Positions 8,155 to 15,743 of a DNA stretch of 64,000 nucleotides are shown here, in pieces. Location: positions 62,001-126,000 of the forward strand of contig DASRJE010000198.1 of the NCBI GenBank assembly GCA_035649635.1, given 5' to 3'. The notes beneath the pieces were generated by a model, which worked only from the letters and a program-made list of their open reading frames with translations, had not been told where the DNA came from and did no database searches. Position 1 is the first letter of the stretch, and the number at the start of each line of letters is the position of its first letter. This DNA is from Gp6-AA40 sp035649635 (GTDB lineage: Bacteria > Acidobacteriota > Vicinamibacteria > Vicinamibacterales > UBA2999). A program made the translations under genes and the position numbers.

Positions 8155-8318
8155 TTCGTTATTGATTTCGCGATCTTTGAATTTTGATTCGTTGTTGATT
8201 GTTGATTGGTGATCGTTGATTCGTTGCTGCCTCGTACGACTCACCCCCCAATCAACAATCAAGAATCACCGATCTCCAAGGAATCACCAATCAAAGATCG
8301 TCAAATCAACAATGTTGT
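8155..8318. repeat. AT-rich TTGATT-type inverted repeat between convergent genes
   Basis: The left arm (about 8158-8228) is dense in TTGATT/TTGTTGATTG; the right arm (about 8250-8314) is dense in AATCAACAATCA and AATCACCAATCA. The arms are imperfectly complementary and could form a long cruciform or bidirectional terminator. AT content is far above that of the flanking genes. Confidence 0.65.
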
Positions 8319-9266
8319 TCAGACCGGCCGCCGCCAGCGAAACAGCGACAGCCATTCTGGCAGTCGTGGCCACGCGAACCTGAATGGCCGGCGGGTGGGT
8401 TGCAAGCCGAGGCTGCCGACGGCAGCCTCGATCATCTGCGCCGTGATGACTCGCGCATCCGATTGTGCGCCAATCACGAGCCCACGATCGCAGATCAAGT
8501 TGATCAGCCGCGGGATGCCAGTGCTGGCTGTTTGCACCCGGTCGAGCGCCGCATCGTCGAACGCGAGCTGACCCACTTCACCGGCGACCGAGAGCCGGTG
8601 CATCACGTACGCCTCGAGCTCAAGTCGGCTGAGTGGCGACAGAACGGTGCGCAAGGCGATTCGTTGATCGAGCTGACGCTGTTCCGGCTGTCGGAGCACG
8701 CCGAGAAGATTGAGCTGGCCCACCAGGACGATTTGCAGCAGCTTGGTCTGGTTCGTCTCCAGGTTCGACAGGATGCGAATCTCCTCGAGCACCTCGGGGG
8801 AGAGATGTTGCGCCTCGTCGATGATGAGCACGCCGCTGGCGCCGATCGGCAACAGCGACGTCAGGAACTCGTGGAGGGTGTTGGTCAGCTCGTGGCGGCT
8901 CGCGGCGACGATCCGCCCGCTTCGGACGGCCTCGCGTGACACGACACCGAAGTCGAGCAGGATCTCACGAAGCAGTTCATCACCAGACAGGAACGGGTTC
9001 AGAACAAGCGAGGTGAACAGCCTCATGTCGAGCTGTTCGAGCACCGTTCTGCACACCGTTGTCTTGCCGGTGCCGATGTCTCCACTGAGTACCGCCACCC
9101 CTTCGCGACGCCGAATGGTCTGCAACAACAACCGAATGGCTTCTTCGTGCGACGGGCTGGGATACAGGAAGCGTGGGTCCGGGGCCAGAGTGAAAGGTGA
9201 CTGCGCGAAGCCGTAGAACTCTTCGTACTGCAGCGACCCTCGTGATACTTCTGTCGTGACGCGCAA
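8319..9266 (-). CDS. ExeA/GspA-like AAA ATPase
   Basis: 315 aa AAA+ ATPase with the family N-terminus YGFAQSPFTLAPDPRFLYPS, Walker A GDIGTGKTT, Walker B GVLIIDEAQHLS and a C-terminal lid ending in an Arg/Trp-rich tail. ExeA/GspA-type ATPases assist secretin assembly or exosortase-linked polysaccharide export; the usual peptidoglycan-binding C-terminal domain is absent, so only the ATPase part is present. The start appears to be TTG (9264-9266); no ATG lies before the conserved region. It is divergent from the cyclophilin gene with a 31-bp gap. No secretion or exosortase genes are adjacent. Confidence 0.8.
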   Translation of the reverse strand: MRVTTEVSRGSLQYEEFYGFAQSPFTLAPDPRFLYPSPSHEEAIRLLLQTIRRREGVAVLSGDIGTGKTTVCRTVLEQLDMRLFTSLVLNPFLSGDELLREILLDFGVVSREAVRSGRIVAASRHELTNTLHEFLTSLLPIGASGVLIIDEAQHLSPEVLEEIRILSNLETNQTKLLQIVLVGQLNLLGVLRQPEQRQLDQRIALRTVLSPLSRLELEAYVMHRLSVAGEVGQLAFDDAALDRVQTASTGIPRLINLICDRGLVIGAQSDARVITAQMIEAAVGSLGLQPTRRPFRFAWPRLPEWLSLFRWRRPV

Positions 9267-9297
9267 GTTGCAGCGAATATAGCAGATAATTCACGTG

Positions 9298-10428
9298 ATG
9301 TTGCCGTTGATCGTGCTCCTTCTCGTCATCGGTGCGCAGGCGCCGCGTCCTCAGCGGCCGGCCGCACCTGCCCCCCGCGACACGTTCTTTACATCCACGA
9401 TGACGCCCGACGAGATTCGGGGGAAACAGGCGGTCGTCGACACGAGCGAAGGCAGCATCGTGCTCGATCTGCTGGCGGACGCAGCGCCAACCCACGTCGC
9501 CCACTTCATCACGCAGGCTCGCGCCGGTGCCTACGATGGGACTGTGTTTCATCGCGTGATCGCGATGGGCATCATCCAGGGCGGCGATCCGCTGTCGAAG
9601 GATCCGGCCCAGTCGGCCAAGTACGGAACGGGCGGCCTGGGCAAGCTGCGGTTCGAAGCGAACCAGGAGAAACACACCAGGGGCGCGGTGTCGGCGGTGC
9701 TGGTGCCGGGAAATAACGACAGTGCCGGCAATCAGTTTTTCATCGTCGTCACGGATCAGCCCGCTTTGGATGGACAGTACACAGTGTTCGCCCGCGTCGT
9801 CGACGGAATAAACGTGGCACAGAAAATCTCGACCACGTCCGCGACCAACGCGGTGCCGTCGGCCCGCATCGAGATTCGCAAAGTCACGATTCGCGACAAG
9901 CCGGCGGCAGAACCTGAGCCGTTCGTCTCATCCAGCGTCGAAGAACTGAGCTCCTACCGGGCCACCATTGTCACGACCGTCGGTGATCTGACCCTCGAGT
10001 TCTTTCCCGACCGCGCGCCAAACCATGTCCGCCAATTTCTGAGGCTGGCATCCTCGGGCGTGTACGACGGGACGTCTTTCCACCGCGTGGTCAAGGGATT
10101 CGTGGCGCAAACAGGGCACTTGCCCACACGGCGCGAACCGCTCAATGAACAGCAGCAGTCCTATGTGCACATGCTGCAGCCCGAATTCAATCCGACGCCT
10201 CACGATCGCGGGATCGTGTCGATGGCGCGTCTCAATGATCCCGCCAGCGCGTCGAGCTCGTTCTTCATCGTGCTGGGTCGTTCGCCGGCGCTCGACAATC
10301 AGTACACGGTGTTCGGTCGTCTCGTTTCCGGCCTGGACGTGCTCGAAAAGATCGAGAACGCCCCGTTGAATGGGGAAGCTCCCGTCACGCGGATCGAAAT
10401 CACCGGCGTGCGGCTCACTCGTCAGTAA
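9298..10428 (+). CDS. Exported tandem-domain cyclophilin (peptidyl-prolyl isomerase)
   Basis: 376 aa. A signal peptide (LIVLLLVIGAQA) is followed by a Pro/Ala-rich linker and two cyclophilin domains, roughly 40-200 and 220-375. Domain 1 has YDGTVFHRVI and GAVSAVLVPGNNDSAGNQFF; domain 2 has YDGTSFHRVVKGFVAQTG and GIVSMARLNDPASASSSFF. The FHRV catalytic Arg is present in both. In both domains the classical active-site segment MA(N/R)..pnsngSQFFI is altered, less so in domain 2. Predicted role is folding of envelope proteins. ATG 9298 is preferred to the adjacent GTG 9295. Confidence 0.9.
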   Translation: MLPLIVLLLVIGAQAPRPQRPAAPAPRDTFFTSTMTPDEIRGKQAVVDTSEGSIVLDLLADAAPTHVAHFITQARAGAYDGTVFHRVIAMGIIQGGDPLSKDPAQSAKYGTGGLGKLRFEANQEKHTRGAVSAVLVPGNNDSAGNQFFIVVTDQPALDGQYTVFARVVDGINVAQKISTTSATNAVPSARIEIRKVTIRDKPAAEPEPFVSSSVEELSSYRATIVTTVGDLTLEFFPDRAPNHVRQFLRLASSGVYDGTSFHRVVKGFVAQTGHLPTRREPLNEQQQSYVHMLQPEFNPTPHDRGIVSMARLNDPASASSSFFIVLGRSPALDNQYTVFGRLVSGLDVLEKIENAPLNGEAPVTRIEITGVRLTRQ

Positions 10429-10436
10429 AGAGTTCT

Positions 10437-10658
10437 ATGTTGAAGGGATCGCGAGAGGGCGTGCTGCAACGGATGCAGCCGATCAGCATCCACGGCCAGT
10501 TGTCGTATGACGTGCACTACACGTTTGCGGACGAACCCGACAGTCAGGCCCGGGTCGCGCGAATCGGCCCGGAGGCGCTGGAGCCTGGCCTCCAGATTGG
10601 CGACAAGATTCGTCTCGATTTTCTGGTCGGCGTTGTGACCGCCATTCACCGTCTGTAG
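10437..10658 (+). CDS. Small conserved hypothetical protein
   Basis: 73 aa, acidic, probably cytoplasmic and beta-rich (QLSYDVHYTF, then GDKIRLDFLVGVVTAIHRL). No signal peptide or transmembrane segment. It begins 9 bp after the cyclophilin stop with AAAGAG as a weak ribosome site, suggesting co-transcription. I do not recognise the family. Codon use matches its neighbours and the reading frame ends cleanly before repeat DNA, which supports it as real. Confidence 0.6.
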   Translation: MLKGSREGVLQRMQPISIHGQLSYDVHYTFADEPDSQARVARIGPEALEPGLQIGDKIRLDFLVGVVTAIHRL

Positions 10659-10675
10659 CCACGAAGAACGACGTC

Positions 10676-10806
10676 TTTAGCCACGAAGGACACGAGGAAC
10701 ACGAAGCTTAGGGAGGACACAAAGAATCTCTAGGGTTCTTGTTTCGTACCTTCATGACCTTCGTGATCTTCGTGGCTCTCGACGTCTTCGTGGCCCTCGT
10801 GGCGAT
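10676..10806. repeat. CCACGAAG-type repeat arms flanking and entering the dinB 3' end
   Basis: The left arm (about 10679-10709) reads AGCCACGAAGGACACGAGG then AACACGAAG. The right arm (about 10751-10805) is its imperfect complement with CTTCGTG units every 9-18 bases. The right arm is inside dinB and encodes the HEGHE-type tail. This CCACGAAGG/CACGAAG unit type is common between genes in other high-GC bacteria (from memory). Confidence 0.7.
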
Positions 10807-11890
10807 CGAAGGGGAGTCGCAGCTCGGACGATGGCTCGGGGATCCGCGTTGGAGTGACGACGTCACAGAGGTTGTGCACGCTGACGCCCAGCAGGCGGAC
10901 CGGCCGCTGTCCGGCTTCCGTCTTGTCGAGTAGAGCGACCGCCCGACGGACCAAAGACGACTCTTCCCGCGTTGCCGTCTCCGTGTGACTGCGCGTGATG
11001 GTCGTAAAGTCGCTATAGCGAACCTTGATCGTCACGGTCCTTGCGAAGAGTTGCCGCTTGTCCAGCCACGCGGCCGTGCTTCGCGCCATCTCCGCGACTT
11101 CTTCTTGAATCTCTTCCAGGTTGGTCAGATCTCGCGCGAACGTGTTCTCGCTGCCCGACGATTTGGTCTCGTGGTCGGAGACGACGGGACGGTCATCGAT
11201 TCCGTGCGACAGTTTCTGGAGCCACTCGGCCAGAGAGCCGACGGCTTCGCGGAGTCGTTCTGGATCGGCCGTGCGCACGTCGATGAGCTTCTCTATGCCA
11301 CGCTCGCGCAGCTTGCCGGCCGTGACCGGACCCACGCCCCACAAGGCATCCACTGGTAGTGAGCGCAAGAATGGCTCGACGCGCTCGGGGGCGATCACCG
11401 TCAGCCCATCGGGCTTGTGCCATCCCGACGCGATCTTCGCGAGGAACTTGTTCGGCGCAACCCCTGCTGACGCCGTCAGACCAGTCGCGGCTCGAATTTC
11501 CTCCTTGAGCCTGCGAGCGACGGTCATGCCGAGCGTCTCGCCCCAGGCATTCTCGGTCACGTCCAGGTATGCCTCATCCAGCGACAGAGGTTCGACGAGA
11601 GGCGTCACCGATCGAAACAGCGCAAAGACCTGCTGCGATACGGTTCGATACTTCGTGAAATCGGGCGGAACGATGACCAGCGACGGGCACAGGCGAACGG
11701 CTTTCGCCATCGAGATGGCCGAGCGTACGCCATATGCTCTCGCCTCATAGCTCGCGGCAGCGACCACGCCTCGTTGATTCGGTTGACCACCGACGACAAG
11801 AGGACGCCCTCGCAGCTCGGGACGATCGCGCTGCTCGACCGACGCGTAGAACGCGTCCATGTCTACGTGCAGGATCCTTCGGTAAGTCAA
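10730..11890 (-). CDS. dinB: DNA polymerase IV (Y-family) with repeat-encoded tail
   Basis: Error-prone translesion polymerase, 386 aa. Catalytic motifs: HVDMDAFYASVE (about 8-19, metal Asp) and SLDEAYLDV (about 103-111, Asp/Glu pair). The helix-hairpin-helix region is LWGVGPVTAGKLRERGI and the little-finger domain reaches about residue 355. The last ~25 residues (DRHEGHEDVE...HEGHEGTK) are encoded by the CCACGAAG repeat and replace a normal C-terminus; no clear beta-clamp peptide is visible there except possibly RLPF just before. The start is TTG 11890 at the edge of another repeat, with only a weak ribosome site. Confidence 0.92.
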   Translation of the reverse strand: MTYRRILHVDMDAFYASVEQRDRPELRGRPLVVGGQPNQRGVVAAASYEARAYGVRSAISMAKAVRLCPSLVIVPPDFTKYRTVSQQVFALFRSVTPLVEPLSLDEAYLDVTENAWGETLGMTVARRLKEEIRAATGLTASAGVAPNKFLAKIASGWHKPDGLTVIAPERVEPFLRSLPVDALWGVGPVTAGKLRERGIEKLIDVRTADPERLREAVGSLAEWLQKLSHGIDDRPVVSDHETKSSGSENTFARDLTNLEEIQEEVAEMARSTAAWLDKRQLFARTVTIKVRYSDFTTITRSHTETATREESSLVRRAVALLDKTEAGQRPVRLLGVSVHNLCDVVTPTRIPEPSSELRLPFDRHEGHEDVESHEDHEGHEGTKQEP

Positions 11891-11940
11891 ATTCCGATTT
11901 CCGAATCCCGATTTCCGAATCCCGATTCCCGAGCCCCGAG
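11889..11940. repeat. CCGAATCCCGA-type short tandem repeat between dinB and dut
   Basis: Units of about 14 bases, TTTCCGAATCCCGA, repeated nearly three times and grading into CCCGAGCCCCGAG. It fills the whole 50-bp gap between the dut stop and the dinB start. The same family occurs inside metH (38987-39113) and before speA (48228-48266). Confidence 0.75.
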
Positions 11941-12372
11941 TCAGCCTCCGGTCGCGCCAAAGCCTCCTCGAGTGGTCTCTCGAATGGCTTCTACTTCATC
12001 CCAGCTGACACGAGGTGCAGGCAGAACAATCCCCTGGGCGAGCCGATCGCCTCGACGAACCTGGACGTCGTTCTGGGTGAAATTCAGGACCTGGACCATG
12101 ATTTCGTCGGTTGGGCCGGAATAATCGGGATCGACAACGCCGACACCATTGGCCACGAGCAGTCCGCGCTTGAGCGGGGTGCTGCTTCGGGAGAAAATTC
12201 CCAGGAAGTGTCCGGCGGGCACTTCGACGACGAGGCCCGTCCGGACCAGCGCAATTTGACCGGGCTGGACCACGATGTCGTGACTGGCGGCAAGGTCAAA
12301 GCCTGCCGCTTCGGACGTACCGTAACCAGGGAGGGGAAGAGTGGGATCCAGCCGAGTAATCTTGAGCCGCAT
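11941..12372 (-). CDS. dut: dUTP diphosphatase
   Basis: Homotrimeric dUTPase, 143 aa, hydrolysing dUTP to dUMP and PPi. It limits uracil in DNA and supplies dTMP precursor. Conserved motifs are readable: motif 1 AAGFDLAA, motif 2 IFSRSSTPLKRG, motif 3 GVVDPDYSGPTDEI, motif 4 RRGDRLAQGIV and motif 5 TRGGFGATGG. The ATG at 12372 directly precedes the conserved RLKITRLD start; the longer open frame to 12558 is antisense to the M16 gene. It is co-directional with dinB (50-bp gap), a plausible DNA-maintenance pair. Its 5' end overlaps the divergent M16 gene by 32 bp if that gene starts at GTG 12341. Confidence 0.95.
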   Translation of the reverse strand: MRLKITRLDPTLPLPGYGTSEAAGFDLAASHDIVVQPGQIALVRTGLVVEVPAGHFLGIFSRSSTPLKRGLLVANGVGVVDPDYSGPTDEIMVQVLNFTQNDVQVRRGDRLAQGIVLPAPRVSWDEVEAIRETTRGGFGATGG

Positions 12373-15181
12373 CCGGTCAGCATACCTCGCCGCGTTGCTG
12401 TTGCTGGTGTCGGCAGCCACCGCTTCCTCACAGGATCGAGCGGCGCCGCTGCCGCTCGATCCCGCCATCAAATCGGGGACTCTCGCCAACGGTCTGACGT
12501 ACCTCATTCGCCAGAACGGTCGGCCCGAGAAGCGCGCGATGCTGCGCCTCGCGGTCAAAGCCGGCTCGATGGACGAAGACGAGGATCAGCGCGGGCTCGC
12601 GCACATGCTCGAGCACATGGCCTTCAATGGCAGCACTCATTTCAAACCGGGCGAGCTGGTCTCTTATCTCGAATCCATCGGCGCTCGCTTCGGTCCTCAC
12701 GTGAATGCGTACACCAGCTTCGACGAGACGGTGTACATGCTCGATGTGCCGACGGATCGGCCGGGCACGCTGGTCCGCGGCTTCGAGGCGTTGAGCGACT
12801 TTGCCGGCGGCATCACGCTCGACACCGCTGAAATCGATCGCGAACGCGGCGTCGTCATCGAGGAATGGCGCGGTCGGCTGGGCGCCGGCACTCGAATGCA
12901 AGAGCCGCAGCTGAAGGCGCTCTTCGGCGACAGCCGGTACGTCAACCGAATTCCCATTGGTACGCCGGAGGTCCTGAAAGGCTTCGCCCCAGATCGGCTG
13001 CGTCAGTTCTATCGCGACCACTACCGTCCCGGCCGAATGGCCGTGATCGTTGTTGGCGATATCGACGCGACAGAAATCGAGGGGCTGATCAAACAACACT
13101 TCTCGAGCTTGCAGCCGGGAGGTGCTCCGCGAACCGCTTATCCCATTCCTGAACACTCGGACACGCGGTATGTCTCGGTGTCGGATGTGGAAGCGCAGGG
13201 ATCATCCGTGTCCATCACGTACAAAGGGCCGCTGCTCGCGTTGCGCACTGCCGGCGACTACCGCAGGACCCTGGTCCGTTCGCTCATGCATCAGATGTTG
13301 AACGCACGCTTTGCCGAGATCTCGCGGCAGGCGGACGCGCCGTTCCTTCGCGCAGGATCGGACGACGAGACGCTGGGACTGACGATCGAGGCGGCATCGG
13401 TGTCGGCGCGCGTCAACGATGGGGCAGTGGAGAAGGGGCTTCGGGCGCTCGGCGAGGAAGTCGCGCGGGTTCGTCAACATGGCTTTGGCGAGGCGGAACT
13501 CGATCGCGCCAAACGATCCGCTCTGGCGTCGTACGAACGCGCTTACAACGAGCGCGGCACGACGGAAAGCGAGGGCTACGCCTCCGAGTTGCTGCGCAAC
13601 TACCTGAGCGAGGAAGCCGCTCCGGGCATCGAGTTCGAGCTCGAGCTGGTGCGTAAATTCCTTCCGACGATCACGGCCGCAGAAATCGGATCACTGGCTC
13701 GCGATCTCTTCTCGGACCGAAACCGGGTCGTGATCGCGACGGCGCCCCAGAAGTCGGGTCTGGTCGCGGTGGCGGAGCCCGCCATGCGCGATGCCCTCGC
13801 GGCCGGTACGGCGGCGACTGTTACGGCATGGAAAGACGATGTGGGCGGGCGCGAGCTCGTCGCCAAGAAACCGCAGCCCGGTAAGGTCGCCTCGCGTCGC
13901 GAAATTCCCGAGCTCGGCGTAACCGTTTTGAAGCTGTCGAACGGAGTCGAGGTTTGGCTGAAGCCGACCGATTTCCGCAACGATCAGGTGCTGTTCACGT
14001 CGTACTCGCGTGGCGGACTGTCGCTCGTGTCGCCGGACGACTATATCAATGCCTCGCTCGCCACGTCGCTCGTCGGGATCGCGGGCGTTGGAGGGCTTAC
14101 GCCGATTGATCTGGGCAAGCTGTTGGCGGGCAAGATTGCCAGCGCGTCCGCCTACGTCTCCAGCTATTCGGAAGGCGTCAGCGGTTCGAGCACGCCCCGA
14201 GACCTCGAGACCGCGTTACAACTGACGTATCTGCATTTTACGGCGCCGAACGCGAACCCTGAAGCGTTCGAGCTGATGAAGCGACGCCTCGAGGCCTCGC
14301 TGGCCAATCAGGCCCAGAGCCCCGGCGCGGTCTACGGCGAGCGCGTCCGCCGCATCAACACGGTCGACCACTACAGCGCTCGTGCCCTGCGGCTCGAGGA
14401 TCTGCCACGGCTCGATCCCGAGAAGATGCTGTCGTTTTACAAGCAGATCTTCGCCAACGCCGCCAACTTCACGTTCTTTTTCGTCGGCACGTTCACCGTC
14501 GACGCGGTGACGCCCCTGGTCGAGCAGTACCTCGGATCGCTGCCTTCCAGGGACTCTGCGGATTCGCGCAACGGCGACATGCGCCTCGAGTTCCCGAAGT
14601 CCGTCGTCCGTGAAACCGTCACCAAGGGACAGGAGCCACGCAGTCAAACCGTCATCACCTTCTTCGCCGATACCGGCCTCGAGGAACTCGAAACACATCG
14701 TCTCCAGGCGGCAACAGAGGTGTTGGAGAAGCGGCTCCGCGACATCCTGCGCGAGCAACTTGGCGGGACCTACTCCGTTGGCGTCAACTACTCGAACACC
14801 TCGCCTCAGCCGGGTTACGGGGTCACGAGCGTCCAGTTCGGAAGCGCTCCTGAGAACGTCGAGAGCCTTACCGCGGCGGTCATGAAAGAGATCGATCGTC
14901 TTCGACAAGAAGGACCATCGGCTGAGGACGTGCAGGCGGTCAAGGAAGCTGAAAAAAACGACTTGCAGACGGCCGTCCGTCAGAACGGCTACTGGCTCAA
15001 TTCGCTTCAGGCCGCCCATTTACTTGGGCGCGACCCCAAACGTATTCTCCAGCGCAGCGAGCGGGCCGATTCGCTGACCCAGGCGAACGTGCATGCAGCG
15101 TTGCGCAAGTACTTCCCCACTGATCGCCACACCGAGGTGACGCTGATGCCGGAAGTCAAGAACCCGCAGAGGTCGCAGTAG
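12341..15181 (+). CDS. Secreted M16-family zinc metallopeptidase (insulinase/pitrilysin type)
   Basis: 946 aa protein made of two fused M16 halves. A signal peptide (SAYLAALLLLVSAATASSQ) suggests the periplasm. The N-terminal half has the inverted zinc motif HMLEH (His88, Glu91, His92) and the distal Glu in GVVIEEW (about 173). The C-terminal half lacks the HxxEH motif, as is usual, and has the R/Y-type substrate-binding segment (LGGTYSVGVNY, about 805). Start GTG 12341 has GAGGGG 5 bases upstream; TTG 12362 would also keep the signal peptide and would avoid most overlap with dut. Probable role is degradation of small exported peptides. Confidence 0.9.
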   Translation: MGSSRVILSRIRSAYLAALLLLVSAATASSQDRAAPLPLDPAIKSGTLANGLTYLIRQNGRPEKRAMLRLAVKAGSMDEDEDQRGLAHMLEHMAFNGSTHFKPGELVSYLESIGARFGPHVNAYTSFDETVYMLDVPTDRPGTLVRGFEALSDFAGGITLDTAEIDRERGVVIEEWRGRLGAGTRMQEPQLKALFGDSRYVNRIPIGTPEVLKGFAPDRLRQFYRDHYRPGRMAVIVVGDIDATEIEGLIKQHFSSLQPGGAPRTAYPIPEHSDTRYVSVSDVEAQGSSVSITYKGPLLALRTAGDYRRTLVRSLMHQMLNARFAEISRQADAPFLRAGSDDETLGLTIEAASVSARVNDGAVEKGLRALGEEVARVRQHGFGEAELDRAKRSALASYERAYNERGTTESEGYASELLRNYLSEEAAPGIEFELELVRKFLPTITAAEIGSLARDLFSDRNRVVIATAPQKSGLVAVAEPAMRDALAAGTAATVTAWKDDVGGRELVAKKPQPGKVASRREIPELGVTVLKLSNGVEVWLKPTDFRNDQVLFTSYSRGGLSLVSPDDYINASLATSLVGIAGVGGLTPIDLGKLLAGKIASASAYVSSYSEGVSGSSTPRDLETALQLTYLHFTAPNANPEAFELMKRRLEASLANQAQSPGAVYGERVRRINTVDHYSARALRLEDLPRLDPEKMLSFYKQIFANAANFTFFFVGTFTVDAVTPLVEQYLGSLPSRDSADSRNGDMRLEFPKSVVRETVTKGQEPRSQTVITFFADTGLEELETHRLQAATEVLEKRLRDILREQLGGTYSVGVNYSNTSPQPGYGVTSVQFGSAPENVESLTAAVMKEIDRLRQEGPSAEDVQAVKEAEKNDLQTAVRQNGYWLNSLQAAHLLGRDPKRILQRSERADSLTQANVHAALRKYFPTDRHTEVTLMPEVKNPQRSQ

Positions 15182-15271
15182 AGATATCGGGTCTGCGTGC
15201 CTCAGGCGTTGATCCTGCGGTTCACCCTCCCGCGCGCTTAGGCGTAGAATGAATCACGGTCGCCCACGACG

Positions 15272-15643
15272 ATGAACGACACCACTACCTGCGTTTCCCG
15301 TGCTGCCACGCTGGCGGGCTTCACCTCAGCGGTGTCGAGCACCAATGGTGTCCAGTTGCGCGACCTGCCACCCATGACGACGCTGCTGGTGCGGACGCGG
15401 AACTCCGAGTACCGCATCGTGGTTTCCTCGGGCGACGAAGTCCTCGTTAAAGGTGGTCACTTCTTTCCGGCACTCACCGAAGCGCGATTCAGCGGTGCGA
15501 GCGTGGGCGGAAGCTTCCTGAAGGTCGGCTGGATCGGCGTCGGACTTCGAATGGAAATCCTCGCCGAGGGACGCCGCATCGTGACCTCACCCGTCTACGA
15601 CATCGTCACCGCCGACGACAACTCCGGCCAGCGCGTTCACTAA
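15272..15643 (+). CDS. Conserved hypothetical protein
   Basis: 123 aa; the core TLLVRTRNSEYRIVVSSGDEVLVKGGHFF (residues about 36-64) looks beta-rich, followed by GASVGGSFLKVGWIGVGLRMEI. No signal peptide or transmembrane helix. ATG 15272 lacks a clear ribosome site; ATG 15374 just before the conserved core is an alternative. A TTCACC-N18-TAGAAT promoter-like pair lies at 15221-15250. I do not recognise a named family; similar short proteins of acidobacteria are usually left as hypothetical. Confidence 0.6.
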   Translation: MNDTTTCVSRAATLAGFTSAVSSTNGVQLRDLPPMTTLLVRTRNSEYRIVVSSGDEVLVKGGHFFPALTEARFSGASVGGSFLKVGWIGVGLRMEILAEGRRIVTSPVYDIVTADDNSGQRVH

Positions 15644-15743
15644 CCGGAAGTCTCGACACGAACGGTACAGGGCTTCACGGATATACTGAAGACTTCGCCT
15701 AACGGGTGGGCGTGGGTCGTATCAGCTCGCTTCAGGAATACAC

